Shown here one piece after another: positions 54,901 through 63,725 of a DNA stretch of 64,000 nt; the stretch's first letter is position 1; every line of letters begins with the position of its first letter. This DNA comes from JAMLHH01 sp037189845 (GTDB taxonomy: Bacteria; Bacteroidota; Bacteroidia; Chitinophagales; JADIYW01): contig JBBCIS010000007.1 of NCBI GenBank assembly GCA_037189845.1, positions 111,926-175,925 of the forward strand. Direction: 5' to 3'. The position numbers and the translations under genes are program-made. A model generated the notes under the pieces. The model worked only from the letters and a program-made list of their open reading frames with translations, ran no database searches and was not told the DNA's origin.

Positions 54901-56464
54901 TAGCGTGGCCTCCGGCCAGTTTTCCACAGCAATAGGCGGTGCTAACTATGCCCGTGGATTTGCAAGCACTGTCTTCGGGTCAGGTAATACCGCCAAAGCT
55001 TACGGCGGCGTGGTAGTAGGTGTATTCAACGACACATCGGATGTGGTAGCCGACCCCAATGAGTATAGCATGACAGACCGGATCTTCCAGGTCGCCAACG
55101 GATACAAGCCCAGCTTATTTACACCTGCGGTACAACGCAACGCTATTACCGTACTCAGAAATGGAAACACAGGTATCGGAGTATTGAACCCTGTGGCAAA
55201 ATTAGATATTGCAGGAAATATAAAAATTACAGACGGCACACAGGGAGCGGGAAAAGTGCTGACTTCTGATGCTAATGGTGTAGCAAGCTGGCAAACGCCT
55301 GCAAGTGGTGGTAGCAGCGGCTGGGGGCTGAATGGTAACAGTGGAACAACCAATACTAACTTTATCGGCACTACAGGTCCGGCAGACCTTGTGTTTAAAA
55401 CCAATAACGAAAGAGGGCTTGTATTACAATCCAATGGGGTATTAATAGCTACAGGCAGCACTCTCAACGGTACAACACCCAACCTGGGAGCAGGCAGCCG
55501 TATGATGTGGTTGCCGGAGCGTGGCGCATTCAGAGCGGGAACAGTGACCGGCACACATTGGAATGAAATCAATACAGGATATAACAGTATAGCAATGGGA
55601 TACAATGCGATGGCTCCCGGAACGGGCGGAGTCGCCTTGGGAACAGAAGCGTCTGCAAGCGGTCAGCTAAGTATTGCTATGGGAAATAATGCAGTTGCAG
55701 GTTCAGCGCATACAATTGCTCTCGGGCATCTGGTCCATGCCAGCCAACCGGGTTCTGCCGTGATAGGCGACGAAGAGTTTAGCAATACACTGACATCTGC
55801 GGCCATGAATCAGATGAGCATGCGTTTCAAAGGAGGTTACAGATTATATACATCTTCTTCTACAACAGGAGGCTCGGCACTATACGCTGAATATGTTCCG
55901 GGCGGCAGCAGCTGGAACTTTGTGTCTGATAAAAGGAAAAAAGAAAACTTTGAAGCCGTAGATGCAGAATCTATTTTGCAGAAAGCAACTGCTCTCGATG
56001 TCACTACCTGGAATTATATAGGATACAATGATGGCAAAAGCAGACATTATGGTCCGATGGCTCAGGACTTCTTCAGGGCTTTCGGCAATGACAAATACGG
56101 AACTATCGGAAGCGACACAACGATATCTTCTGCTGATTTTGACGCAGTGAATTTAATTGCCATACAGGCACTCGAAAAAAGAACAAAAAATCTGTTGGAA
56201 GAAAGTACTTCATTAAAAGCTGAAAATGCTTTATTGAAAGAACAAAATGAAATGCTGAGCAGCGAGTTTACCCAATTGAAACTACAAATGGTACAGCAAC
56301 AACAAGCACTTGAAAAGAAATTAGAGCAGCTGATGGTGGCGTTGAATAAAGAAAATAAACCCTTGAAATCTCCTGATGAATTGCAGAACGAAAACTCTGA
56401 TAGCTCCACACAATCAACAGAAAGCCAGCCGCTCACACAAGCGAAAGTCAAAAATAGAGATTGA
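51908..56464 (+). CDS. Large adhesin-like surface protein with self-cleaving S74 chaperone domain
   Basis: 1518 residues. Signal peptide ends at VQAQ. A long repetitive stalk/head (about 120-1240) consists of YadA-like NTA-x-G and NTTG units (for example TGSYNTADGTSALKLNTTGS) with recurring GWGLNGN and FIGTTDN modules, as in trimeric adhesins and phage-tail-fibre-like proteins. Residues about 1335-1440 are a peptidase S74 intramolecular chaperone with Ser1340 and Lys1345 in SDKRKK, the dyad for autocleavage, and MAQDFFRAFG. A coiled coil (about 1445-1500) ends the chain. It should trimerise, fold, and possibly cut off its tail. No membrane-anchor domain or T9SS tail is seen. Confidence 0.85.
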   Translation: MKQLFLIMTIMAMLVCMTVQAQTGIGTLTPNTSAELDVFSTTRGFLPPRMTAVQRTSIVVPAQGLIVFDTDSSSLMLYNGSKWEKLSVSNGGWGLNGNTGTDSNNFIGTTDNQPLHFRVNNQQAGLIEPESSVGNNTAIGTKALNNNDGGFSNSAFGYGALMSNTEGIQNTAIGFGTLQTNSTGGWNTAVGQNANNNNTTGDRNTSIGFFSLLNNTTGSYNTALGHYADVSESSLTNATAIGSNALVGASNSMVLGSINGVNGADANIKVGIGTTTPQQAFHVKGKVRIDTLANGAGTDGVVTVDANGVLRQRPASSFAGGSGWGLTGNAGTDSTNFIGTTDNKPLRIRVDNVKSGIIDNQTGNTAYGYQTLRANTTGTYNMANGHLALSQNTTGSYNTADGTSALKLNTTGSRNTANGFGALVWNTTGSNNVAIGVEALSKNETGSSLVAVGDSALFNQSGGAGGNTAVGSKALFSNTSGEYNTANGNRTLYGNTTGKSNTATGFEALRSNITGDANTASGHQAMRFNTTGAFNVADGHLALNQNTTGSYNTASGTSALKSNTTGNRNIANGFGALVWNTTGSNNVAIGVEALSKNETGSNLVAVGDSALYNQNGGAGGNTAVGSKALFSNTTGQYNTANGNKALYRNTTGISNTASGELALKDNTTGGNNTAGGQSALVSNTTGNNNTANGVGALYYNTTGNNNTAIGYIADVSSGNLTNATAIGARAMVNASNSMVLGAIAGVNGAIDNTKVGIGTSTPQQALHVKGRVRIDSLQSGAVSDSIVTVDANGVLRRRSASAFAGGNVQTLSVSGNQLSISGGNTVTLPGGSGPWTINGNNIYNSNSGNTGIGTTAPVAAFNVGANKTVLFGSDTLNIGVKMMWIPAKKAFRAGEISTGDDSWNTNKIGEYSFASGYNTLASGAYSTATGIARATASYATGLGGGHATDMYATAMGSSRASGIYSIAGGAATAASQGATAFGEQTQAANAHATASGYYSVASGQFSTAIGGANYARGFASTVFGSGNTAKAYGGVVVGVFNDTSDVVADPNEYSMTDRIFQVANGYKPSLFTPAVQRNAITVLRNGNTGIGVLNPVAKLDIAGNIKITDGTQGAGKVLTSDANGVASWQTPASGGSSGWGLNGNSGTTNTNFIGTTGPADLVFKTNNERGLVLQSNGVLIATGSTLNGTTPNLGAGSRMMWLPERGAFRAGTVTGTHWNEINTGYNSIAMGYNAMAPGTGGVALGTEASASGQLSIAMGNNAVAGSAHTIALGHLVHASQPGSAVIGDEEFSNTLTSAAMNQMSMRFKGGYRLYTSSSTTGGSALYAEYVPGGSSWNFVSDKRKKENFEAVDAESILQKATALDVTTWNYIGYNDGKSRHYGPMAQDFFRAFGNDKYGTIGSDTTISSADFDAVNLIAIQALEKRTKNLLEESTSLKAENALLKEQNEMLSSEFTQLKLQMVQQQQALEKKLEQLMVALNKENKPLKSPDELQNENSDSSTQSTESQPLTQAKVKNRD
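53020..53872 (+). repeat. 154-residue internal duplication in the adhesin
   Basis: About 390 bases recur at an exact 462-base offset: the pairs 53081/53543 and 53291/53753 align. The protein copies differ only at scattered residues (for example TADGTSALKL versus TASGTSALKS), and silent differences are frequent, so it is not a very recent copy. Confidence 0.85.
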
Positions 56465-56499
56465 AATCTTCATTCCGTTCATTTAAAACAACTGATATT

Positions 56500-57222
56500 A
56501 TGAGAAATCTCCTTTTTCTGATAGCAGCACTGATATTTCTGCCGTTTATTACTTCTGCTCAGTTACACATAAGCCCCCGTAGTACATTTTATGCCACCGC
56601 AGGTACACCCCTGAATTTTGACAGTCTTATCATAGTTCCGGATGTGTCTATTGTTTTCAGTAATCTTACTATTGATAAAAATTACGAACCAATATTAGGC
56701 AATTCAGGTAGAAGTGTAAGCAGAGTTTACACGATTAGTACACCGGTCGAGATTTCCGGAATAGTAGGGATGTATGTAAGTGATGACGAGCTGAATGGCA
56801 ATATTTTATCAGACTTACAGATAGCGTATGACCCCGGTTCGGGATTTATCACCACTGGAACAAGCGGTGTGAATAGTGCCGAAAACATGGTTAGCAATAA
56901 TTTTATACCACCTGTGTATATCAGTAAGCTGACAGCGACAAGCACAGGAATCGTACTCCCGATAAAATTGAGAAAAGAAACTCCGGCGATTTTTACGGTC
57001 TATCCTAATCCGGCTACAGATAATGTATTTGCTGAACTATCCGGTAATGAGCGACTCAATGCGTCACTTATCCTTACTGACCTGAGTGGCAGGATAGTGA
57101 TGAAAATGCCTTTCAGCCAAAAGAAAATCAGCTTCAATATAGCTCATCTTCCGTCGGGAATATATTTTGCTAACTATTCAGATGGGGAGAATAAATTTAG
57201 CTTTAAACTAAGTAAGTTATAG
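56500..57222 (+). CDS. Secreted protein with type A T9SS sorting domain
   Basis: 240 residues from the ATG at 56500 (a TTG 39 bases earlier overlaps the adhesin stop but gives a poor signal peptide). Signal peptide ends at ITSAQ. The middle is beta-rich with no known motif. The last 80 residues are a type A T9SS tail: FTVYPNPATDNVFAELSGNE, SLILTDLSGRIVMKM, GIYFANYSDGENKFSFKLSK. It starts 35 bases after the adhesin and is likely cotranscribed with it, possibly as a partner at the cell surface. Confidence 0.82.
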   Translation: MRNLLFLIAALIFLPFITSAQLHISPRSTFYATAGTPLNFDSLIIVPDVSIVFSNLTIDKNYEPILGNSGRSVSRVYTISTPVEISGIVGMYVSDDELNGNILSDLQIAYDPGSGFITTGTSGVNSAENMVSNNFIPPVYISKLTATSTGIVLPIKLRKETPAIFTVYPNPATDNVFAELSGNERLNASLILTDLSGRIVMKMPFSQKKISFNIAHLPSGIYFANYSDGENKFSFKLSKL

Positions 57223-57453
57223 TCGATGATTTTAATGCCATATCTCTTTCAGGTGTATAAACAAACACAGCGTGACTGCAATAATTTACCAGGCATCTGC
57301 TCAATTTTAAACTATAGATATCACTTAGGAGTCCTGAAAAAACTTAAAAGATTCTTGTAATATAATAGTCGTAATAAAAATTTATTGAAGATATTTGTTG
57401 CTTACTACCCTGTCTGGTGGTACATTTTTGAAACACGCAATAAAAAATAGTAT

Positions 57454-59013
57454 ATGAGTTCTTATAAAATTACATTTCTGTACATCATGAGTGTGATGAT
57501 GCTTTTTTCCTGTAAAAAGGACCAACATAAAGAAGAGCATACATTGGATCCTAATTGCACTTATGTAGCTAATGGAAGAGCTATTACACACAACTATCAG
57601 GTGCAGAATGCTGAAGAACTGACCGGAAAGAAAAATCTTCAACCCAATCGTTTTTATATAAAAACATTTGTTTCACAGGCAGAAGATATGGAGAGACTCA
57701 ATGAGCTGGGTGACTTTTTACCTTTCGATTGGAGATATGAACCTGATGCAAATCTTTCACATAAAATAGAAGCTAACGACAACGGAGTCTGGATGTATGG
57801 TGTAGTTACCGGAGCCAATAAGAATCGTTTATCATCATATGAAACAATAGATGAATTATATTATCTGGATGATAACGAATCTGCCGGTAGAATGGCGGCT
57901 CATCAGATAACCGGAAAAGTAGAATTCTATGATCCTATTGATAAAAAAACAAAACCGCTTAAAGACATTACAGTCATTATAAAAGATGGCGGTAAAATGT
58001 TACAGGCTGTTACTGACCGTTCGGGAAATTTTACCATCAGTAATAGAATTTACGCTGAAAAAGCTGAAGTGCTGTTGAAATTTGAAAACTCAACTATGGA
58101 AGTCAGAACTCTGGATTTGAAAAATCTGGGTTTGATTTTGACACCTAATACTATCTCTTTGGGTATGATGGGCAAATGTGCTTTTGATCAGTTGAATATC
58201 AGCATTGGTACTGAAACTAAAAACAATGATTTATACAACAGTGCAGCTGCATTTTTCTCCTACCAGCAATTCAAGGATTTTGCAGCCGCAAACGGATATG
58301 GGATCCCTGAGAAAAAATTGAATCTGTGGATTGCGAGAGATGTGGAATTCTCGACCGGCTATGCAGCTCCTATGTTGCGACACGTAGGTTCGGATCAGGG
58401 AACAAAAGATTTATTGGTGAAGCTGTTTAATATCCCTGCTAATCTGGCTAATAACCTGGCTAATCTTATCAAAAAAGACCTGCCGGACGTATATGCTCCT
58501 TACGAAAGCACTGATAATGACCGTACATCTCCGTATCATATAGAAACCTTGTACCACGAATATGGTCACTGTACACAATATACACGCTCAGGAAATGCAT
58601 TCTGGGGTGATTATATCGAGCATATTTTCAACAATGGAGGCTATGGCTCAGGAGGCGGAACCGTTCCGGGACTGGTTGCCATGTCCGAATCATGGGCAGA
58701 GGATTTTTCATTTGAAATGTTATCTCAGGTATATGGAGCTGCATTATATCCGCATGAGCTCAGAGATAAAAATGTATGGACGGCATACAGATGGATTCCC
58801 GTAGGTATCTATTATGACCTGATGGATGAAGAGAAAAATGAGACTTTCGATAATGTCGGTGGATTCACATTTCCGGAACTGTATCAGATTTTTGGACCGG
58901 ATGTCAGGACTCCTCAACAATTCAGAGATCAGCTGTTCATCAGATATCCTGCAAAGGCTGAACCTCAGAGAGATGCTATTGTCACGCTTTTCAAGCAATA
59001 CGGGTACGAGTAA
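57454..59013 (+). CDS. Putative zinc-metallopeptidase lipoprotein
   Basis: 519 residues. Lipoprotein signal with LFSC (Cys about 20). A central carboxypeptidase-regulatory-like domain (about 150-210; ITGKVEFYDPIDKKTKPLKD). A zinc site: His368, Glu369 and His372 in HEYGH, with Glu412 or Glu416 in MSESWAEDFS as third ligand, so a gluzincin-like peptidase is inferred. Predicted to be anchored in the outer membrane. I do not recognise the exact peptidase family. Separate promoter; terminator not seen. Confidence 0.72.
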   Translation: MSSYKITFLYIMSVMMLFSCKKDQHKEEHTLDPNCTYVANGRAITHNYQVQNAEELTGKKNLQPNRFYIKTFVSQAEDMERLNELGDFLPFDWRYEPDANLSHKIEANDNGVWMYGVVTGANKNRLSSYETIDELYYLDDNESAGRMAAHQITGKVEFYDPIDKKTKPLKDITVIIKDGGKMLQAVTDRSGNFTISNRIYAEKAEVLLKFENSTMEVRTLDLKNLGLILTPNTISLGMMGKCAFDQLNISIGTETKNNDLYNSAAAFFSYQQFKDFAAANGYGIPEKKLNLWIARDVEFSTGYAAPMLRHVGSDQGTKDLLVKLFNIPANLANNLANLIKKDLPDVYAPYESTDNDRTSPYHIETLYHEYGHCTQYTRSGNAFWGDYIEHIFNNGGYGSGGGTVPGLVAMSESWAEDFSFEMLSQVYGAALYPHELRDKNVWTAYRWIPVGIYYDLMDEEKNETFDNVGGFTFPELYQIFGPDVRTPQQFRDQLFIRYPAKAEPQRDAIVTLFKQYGYE

Positions 59014-59053
59014 ATCATAAATAGCACGTGGAATAGTCAGCCTGTTTCCTGGA

Positions 59054-59206
59054 AATAGTGCTGAAATAATTTCCTACATGTATCCCTGACCAACCTAAAT
59101 GATGTAATATTATCAGCGGTTTTCTGTATCATCAATGGGAGAATAGCGTTGAAATAATTTCCCGCAGATATTGCTGATCAACGCAGATGATGTAATATTA
59201 TCAGCG
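59054..59206. repeat. Two imperfect 65-bp direct repeats
   Basis: Copies at about 59054-59118 and 59142-59206 share AATAGYGYTGAAATAATTTC, ATGATGTAATATTATCAGCG and similar tails, with differences mainly in the middle. Partial copies flank both ends. The block occupies most of the convergent gap 59014-59217 and contains no ORF. Confidence 0.7.
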
Positions 59207-59217
59207 AGAAAATAGCA

Positions 59218-60006
59218 CTAAAAAATCAATGGCTCTGTTTTTTCGATGATGCCCATTCCAAATAAAGCATAGTCGAATCTTACCGGATCATTCGAGTCAA
59301 ATTGCTTCAGATAATTGGTGAGCTCAACAACAGTCTGCCAGTCCGTTTGTTTGCGTTGGATAAGGCCCAATCTTCGGGCATTCCTTTCTACGTGCACATC
59401 CAGCGGACAAAGCAGCTGAGATGGAGAGATTTCGTTCCAGATACCAAAATCTACTCCGTGCCTGTCTTTTCTGACCATCCATCTCAGATACATATTGATG
59501 CGCTTACAGGTGGATTTACCGGATGGTGCTGCTAAATGTTTTTTCGTTCGGGAAGCAGTTGTGTCCAAAGACATAATGCTATGATGAAATCCTTGTAAAG
59601 CCGGCCCTATGTGTTCATTTTCAATTGTCAGATGAGAAGCAAATGCCTGCTCGAGACTTTCATTTCTCTGATAATATTGGTGAAAGAAAGCAATAACTCC
59701 CAGCAGATCCGTACTATTAAACGTACGATGAACAAAGCTTTCAAAACAGATCAGGTCTGTTTCCTGATGATTCAGGATAAAATCATGAGGACTTCCATCC
59801 ATCCAGCTAACTAATCTTTTGCAGTTGTTGATAATGGTTTTTCTTTGCCCCCACGCCAGTGTAGCAGCAAAAAAACCCATAATTTCAATATCCTGCTTTT
59901 TAGAAAACATGTGGGGAATACAAATCGGATCTTCATCTATAAATGAAATCTGGTGACATCTTTCATAATAGTATTCCAGAATTTCACTTATGTTTTCAGT
60001 AGTCAT
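59218..60006 (-). CDS. TIGR02757-family protein
   Basis: 262 residues from the ATG at 60006, chosen over the ATG 6 codons earlier because family members begin close to ENISEILEYYYERC. Patterns: DPICIPHMFSKKQDIEIMGF, FAATLAWGQRKTIINNCKRL, and CPLDVHVERNARRLGLIQRK, which resembles the HhH-GPD DNA glycosylase fold. Function is uncharacterised, possibly nucleic-acid related. Cytoplasmic. Confidence 0.9.
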   Translation of the reverse strand: MTTENISEILEYYYERCHQISFIDEDPICIPHMFSKKQDIEIMGFFAATLAWGQRKTIINNCKRLVSWMDGSPHDFILNHQETDLICFESFVHRTFNSTDLLGVIAFFHQYYQRNESLEQAFASHLTIENEHIGPALQGFHHSIMSLDTTASRTKKHLAAPSGKSTCKRINMYLRWMVRKDRHGVDFGIWNEISPSQLLCPLDVHVERNARRLGLIQRKQTDWQTVVELTNYLKQFDSNDPVRFDYALFGMGIIEKTEPLIF

Positions 60007-60145
60007 AGCGACTGCAAAGTTCATTAATTTTCCCTTAAAAACCTTTTACTTCACCATCATTCTGACATAGATGTGATATTGAAAATCTATAACTTTTCAT
60101 CCTGTTATCGCCTCAAATGAGATGGCTATCAGATTCAACCGCTTA

Positions 60146-60838
60146 CTATTTTGCATTTATCAATGCCCTGTGATAATCCAATATCCCTTTACTTAAAGGT
60201 TGATTTACGATATATCTGTTGATCAGATAACTTGGTATAACAGCAAAGGAGACATCATAAATGAAATGAGCATGTTGCCAAACCAATAATAAAGCCACTA
60301 AAAACGCTGATATCAGCAGATACGTTTTTACCAATTTATCTTTTGCAACAAAGAAGAACAACAAAATCAATGATGTATGCCCGGAAAAAAACAGGTCATT
60401 TTTTACTTCATACTCACCATAGAAAAATTGTAAAACAGGATCTTTTATATAAATAATATCATGTGGCGGTGCCAAAGGGACCATTTTAACTACCAAAGTC
60501 CTGATAATAAAAAGTGCAGCTACTCCCCAAAGCCCGTCAATGAATAGTTTCGGCCTTTTGATGGCATGTACGAATATCACTAAAATAGCCATGTACTCAA
60601 TAATGAAAATCTCCAGCGACCAATCTTTGGCCGGAGTCAATAATGCCATGACTGGGTCATAAATAACACTCCCTGACTGATGTGAATTCCATGCTAAGAT
60701 TTTAGCTGTAAAAATTGATAGCGATATACATATAAACACAGACCCAATAAAGTAAGCTTTATTCGTAGCATCTGAAAGATACATTTTCCAGGTGTTTACA
60801 ATGCTCATAAAATTTTCTCTTTCCATAAGATTCGACAT
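60146..60838 (-). CDS. PAP2-like (sphingomyelin-synthase-like) membrane protein
   Basis: 230 residues with about six membrane spans. The PAP2_C-type motif FFSGHTSLILL and the second motif HAHFIYDVSFAVI (His and Asp of the catalytic triad) indicate a lipid phosphatase or phosphotransferase acting at the membrane. Three ATG codons in the first 11 codons are possible starts; the longest is listed. A gap of about 160 bases separates it from prsW, so they may be separate. Confidence 0.78.
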   Translation of the reverse strand: MSNLMERENFMSIVNTWKMYLSDATNKAYFIGSVFICISLSIFTAKILAWNSHQSGSVIYDPVMALLTPAKDWSLEIFIIEYMAILVIFVHAIKRPKLFIDGLWGVAALFIIRTLVVKMVPLAPPHDIIYIKDPVLQFFYGEYEVKNDLFFSGHTSLILLFFFVAKDKLVKTYLLISAFLVALLLVWQHAHFIYDVSFAVIPSYLINRYIVNQPLSKGILDYHRALINAK

Positions 60839-61000
60839 AAATGAATTTTTAAGTTACGTTACGATCATTATATAATGCATAAGTCAATCTCCATAAATTT
60901 AACTTATGCCCTGAAAACTTTAGTAAAATAAATCGAATATTCAACTACAAAGATATCTGATAACATCTTTTGTAGTCATATCCGGAAGTTCCTTTTACGT

Positions 61001-61687
61001 TCATTTTCCATTTCTGAAAGGCGAAGCATCCTGTTGTTCTTTGATCATTTTTCTGACATACCTGAATGCTATTATCCAAAGCCCGATAATTGCAATAAGC
61101 CCCAGATAAGGGTAACTATCCTGCATCAGCAGATAATTATATAAGCCATGTAAAACGACAGGAACTCCAAGTGCTTTGATGGTGAATTCAGGATTTCTGT
61201 CTGAAATATATTTTGCTTTGCCGGTATAATAGCCCATAATAATCCCGAATACCGCATGTGCGGGAACAGCTGTAAACATCCTCAGTACTCCTGTCTGCCA
61301 ACCTCCTTCCAGGACAAAATACAGATTTTCCAGTGTGGCAAAGCCCATTCCTATCATGACTCCATACACAATTCCATCAATCGGTTCATTAAAAACCCTG
61401 CGGTAATACATGAAATACCTAAGACTGATGAACTTGAAAAACTCTTCTAAAAAAGCTACAATGACAAATGAGTATAAAAAAATCTCCATCTGACGACCTT
61501 CAAAATGATCCGTCAGCCAACCGAGTCTTCCTGTAATGAATGGAACTATCACTGCGCAAAGAACTCCCAACATGAAAGAAACGAACAAAAAGCTCATCGG
61601 TTCATGCTCGTACTTGTCTTTGTGATAGATGTACCATACAACAGCTGCAACAGGAGCTATTGCTAGCAGGAAAAGTCCAATCGTCAT
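61001..61687 (-). CDS. PrsW-family glutamic-type intramembrane protease
   Basis: 228 residues, about seven spans. Motifs of the PrsW/CAAX-like family: FLEEFFKFISLRYF (two Glu), GIVYGVMIGMGFATLENLYF, and PAHAVFGIIMGYYTG with catalytic His. In Bacillus PrsW cleaves an anti-sigma factor; no such factor is adjacent. It begins 7 bases after metB, so probably cotranscribed. Confidence 0.88.
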   Translation of the reverse strand: MTIGLFLLAIAPVAAVVWYIYHKDKYEHEPMSFLFVSFMLGVLCAVIVPFITGRLGWLTDHFEGRQMEIFLYSFVIVAFLEEFFKFISLRYFMYYRRVFNEPIDGIVYGVMIGMGFATLENLYFVLEGGWQTGVLRMFTAVPAHAVFGIIMGYYTGKAKYISDRNPEFTIKALGVPVVLHGLYNYLLMQDSYPYLGLIAIIGLWIIAFRYVRKMIKEQQDASPFRNGK

Positions 61688-61694
61688 AATGTTA

Positions 61695-62834
61695 TTATTG
61701 CAAAGCTACTTTCAGGTCTTCGATCAAATCTTCTGCATCTTCTATACCTACACTCAATCTGATCAAAGAATCTGTCACTCCTGTTTTTAATCTTTCTTCC
61801 AAGGGAATAGATGCATGAGTCATCGTCGCTGGGTGTCCTATCAGAGATTCTACTCCACCTAAAGATTCTGCCAATGAGAACAACACAGTTCCCGACAAAA
61901 CTTTGTTCGCTGCTTCAATAGAATCTTCTTTTAATGAAAAAGAGACCATTGCTCCCGGCAATTTCATTTGTCTTTTTGCCAGTTCATAGCTTGGATGAGA
62001 TTTCAATCCCGGATAATTTACTTTAGCGACTTTCGGGTGTGCAGCCAAAAATTCAGCCACAGCCTGAGCATTCTGACAAGCTCTGTCCATTCTCAGGTGC
62101 AGGGTCTTGATACCTCTCAGGATCAACCAGCAGTCATTTGGCCCGGGAACAGCTCCGCTTGCATTTTGTATGAAATGTAAACGATCTGCCAATGCTTTAT
62201 CCTTTACGATGACAGCACCTAAAATTACGTCGCTATGTCCGCCCAGATATTTTGTAGCTGAATGACAAACAATGTCTACTCCTAAATCCAATGGTGTCTG
62301 CAGATATGGAGATGCAAATGTATTGTCTACTACCACAAGGATATTTTTAGCTTTTGCAATTTTTACAACAGCCTCAATATCTACTACATTAAGCATCGGA
62401 TTAGTAGGCGTTTCTATCCAGATGAGCTTGGTTTTATCATTGATCTTATCTGCTACATTTTGCGGGTCATTCATATCTACAAAATGAAAATCAATGCCGT
62501 ATCTCTGATATAATTTGGTGAAGATTCTGTAGCTGCCGCCATAAAGGTCATTGCAGGAAATCACTTCGTCGCCCGGTTCAAGCATTTTAATGATAGCATC
62601 CGTAGCTGCCATACCACTGGCAAAGCAGATGCCATATTCGCCGTTCTCTAATGCAGCCAGATTGTTTTCCAGTACAGTACGGGTAGGATTTTGAGTACGG
62701 GCATATTCATAACCTTTATGCACACCAGGAGCATCCTGCACATAAGTAGATGTCTGGTAAATAGGTGTCATGATAGCACCGGTAGACGGGTCCGGTTCGA
62801 TTCCTGCATGTATAACTTTAGTAGCGAATTTCAT
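61695..62834 (-). CDS. Cystathionine gamma-synthase/lyase family PLP enzyme
   Basis: 379 residues. Signatures: TPIYQTSTYVQDAPGVHKGY, YEYARTQNPTRTVLENNLAA, SGMAATDAIIKML, PLP-Lys in SATKYLGGHSDVILG, and MTHASIPLEERLKTGVTDSL at the substrate end. It forms or cleaves cystathionine in Met/Cys metabolism. Synthase and lyase cannot be told apart from sequence alone, so no symbol is given. First gene of a unit with prsW. Confidence 0.93.
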   Translation of the reverse strand: MKFATKVIHAGIEPDPSTGAIMTPIYQTSTYVQDAPGVHKGYEYARTQNPTRTVLENNLAALENGEYGICFASGMAATDAIIKMLEPGDEVISCNDLYGGSYRIFTKLYQRYGIDFHFVDMNDPQNVADKINDKTKLIWIETPTNPMLNVVDIEAVVKIAKAKNILVVVDNTFASPYLQTPLDLGVDIVCHSATKYLGGHSDVILGAVIVKDKALADRLHFIQNASGAVPGPNDCWLILRGIKTLHLRMDRACQNAQAVAEFLAAHPKVAKVNYPGLKSHPSYELAKRQMKLPGAMVSFSLKEDSIEAANKVLSGTVLFSLAESLGGVESLIGHPATMTHASIPLEERLKTGVTDSLIRLSVGIEDAEDLIEDLKVALQ

Positions 62835-62872
62835 TGGTCTGATTTTGTAAATTATAAAGGTAAGAACACTTT

Positions 62873-63619
62873 TTAAGTAGCAGATGTTTTACGTTCTTTT
62901 TTAGGTCTGTTGATTTCGTAAATAAAATTGAATACAAAATTGTTTTCGGTCAACATGTCCATATTATTCAATGGAAGTCTGGAGATATGCATATAACCTA
63001 TATCCATTTTGAAATTGGGAAGGATACTATACTCAAATTGAATCCCGGCTCTGTTGTGGTCAAAAAGGTGTTCTTTCGTCACTCCTGTAACATTCAGAAG
63101 AATTTCATCATAAATATTCAGCTTGATTTTTTTGCCGATATCATACCTGAAACCCAGGCGGTTTCTGTATCGGACAATGTCCTGCTCGCCGTGAGTAAAT
63201 AGCCTGTACTCAACAAAATTTCGGTTAGAAATGTAAAAGTTTTTCAGGATTTCGTGTTGCAGATCTATTGCTGCAGAAAAACGGATCTCTCTTCTTGGAT
63301 CTGCACCAACATCAGATGATTTTCTGATCACTCTGTAGTTAGCAAAATAAGCAAAAGGTGAAACCGAAAAATGTACAGTTTTATTATGTCTGTATCTTAT
63401 CCAGTTGCGGTATGAATACAATAAAGTTTCGTCAAGCAAATTTTTATTACTCAAACCGTTTTGTCTTCTATGTTGAAATTCTGTTTCAATTCTGAATTTA
63501 TCGGATGGGATATAAGTCAATGTCCCTCTCAGCCATAAATTATTATGACTTTCAGCTTTCAAACCTATAGGAATAAAAGCCCCTAATCCCCAAAGGGACA
63601 AAAATATAACACGTAACAT
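62873..63619 (-). CDS. DUF2490 outer-membrane protein
   Basis: 248 residues. A signal peptide ends near GLKAES. The mature protein is a beta-barrel-like series of alternating aromatic strands (LWLRGTLTYIPSDKFRIETE, NWIRYRHNKTVHFSVSPFAY, AAIDLQHEILKNFYISNRNF) typical of DUF2490, found in Bacteroidota outer membranes. Function unknown. No cotranscribed partner. Confidence 0.85.
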   Translation of the reverse strand: MLRVIFLSLWGLGAFIPIGLKAESHNNLWLRGTLTYIPSDKFRIETEFQHRRQNGLSNKNLLDETLLYSYRNWIRYRHNKTVHFSVSPFAYFANYRVIRKSSDVGADPRREIRFSAAIDLQHEILKNFYISNRNFVEYRLFTHGEQDIVRYRNRLGFRYDIGKKIKLNIYDEILLNVTGVTKEHLFDHNRAGIQFEYSILPNFKMDIGYMHISRLPLNNMDMLTENNFVFNFIYEINRPKKERKTSAT

Positions 63620-63725
63620 TCTTCTTCTCTTTCCCTGACAAACAGTAGCATCCGTATGTCGGATTTATACTTTTTGTACGAAGTGCAAATTTGAGATAAT
63701 ATTTTGTTCTTTGTAGCTACTTTGG

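Noticed and set aside
55000..55605. 201-codon open frame antisense to the adhesin
   Set aside because: It is the complement of Gly/Ala/Thr repeats and carries no motif.
51908..56464. Phage tail-fibre gene (prophage remnant)
   Set aside because: S74 domains occur in phage fibres, but there is a signal peptide, a T9SS neighbour, and no other phage gene nearby.
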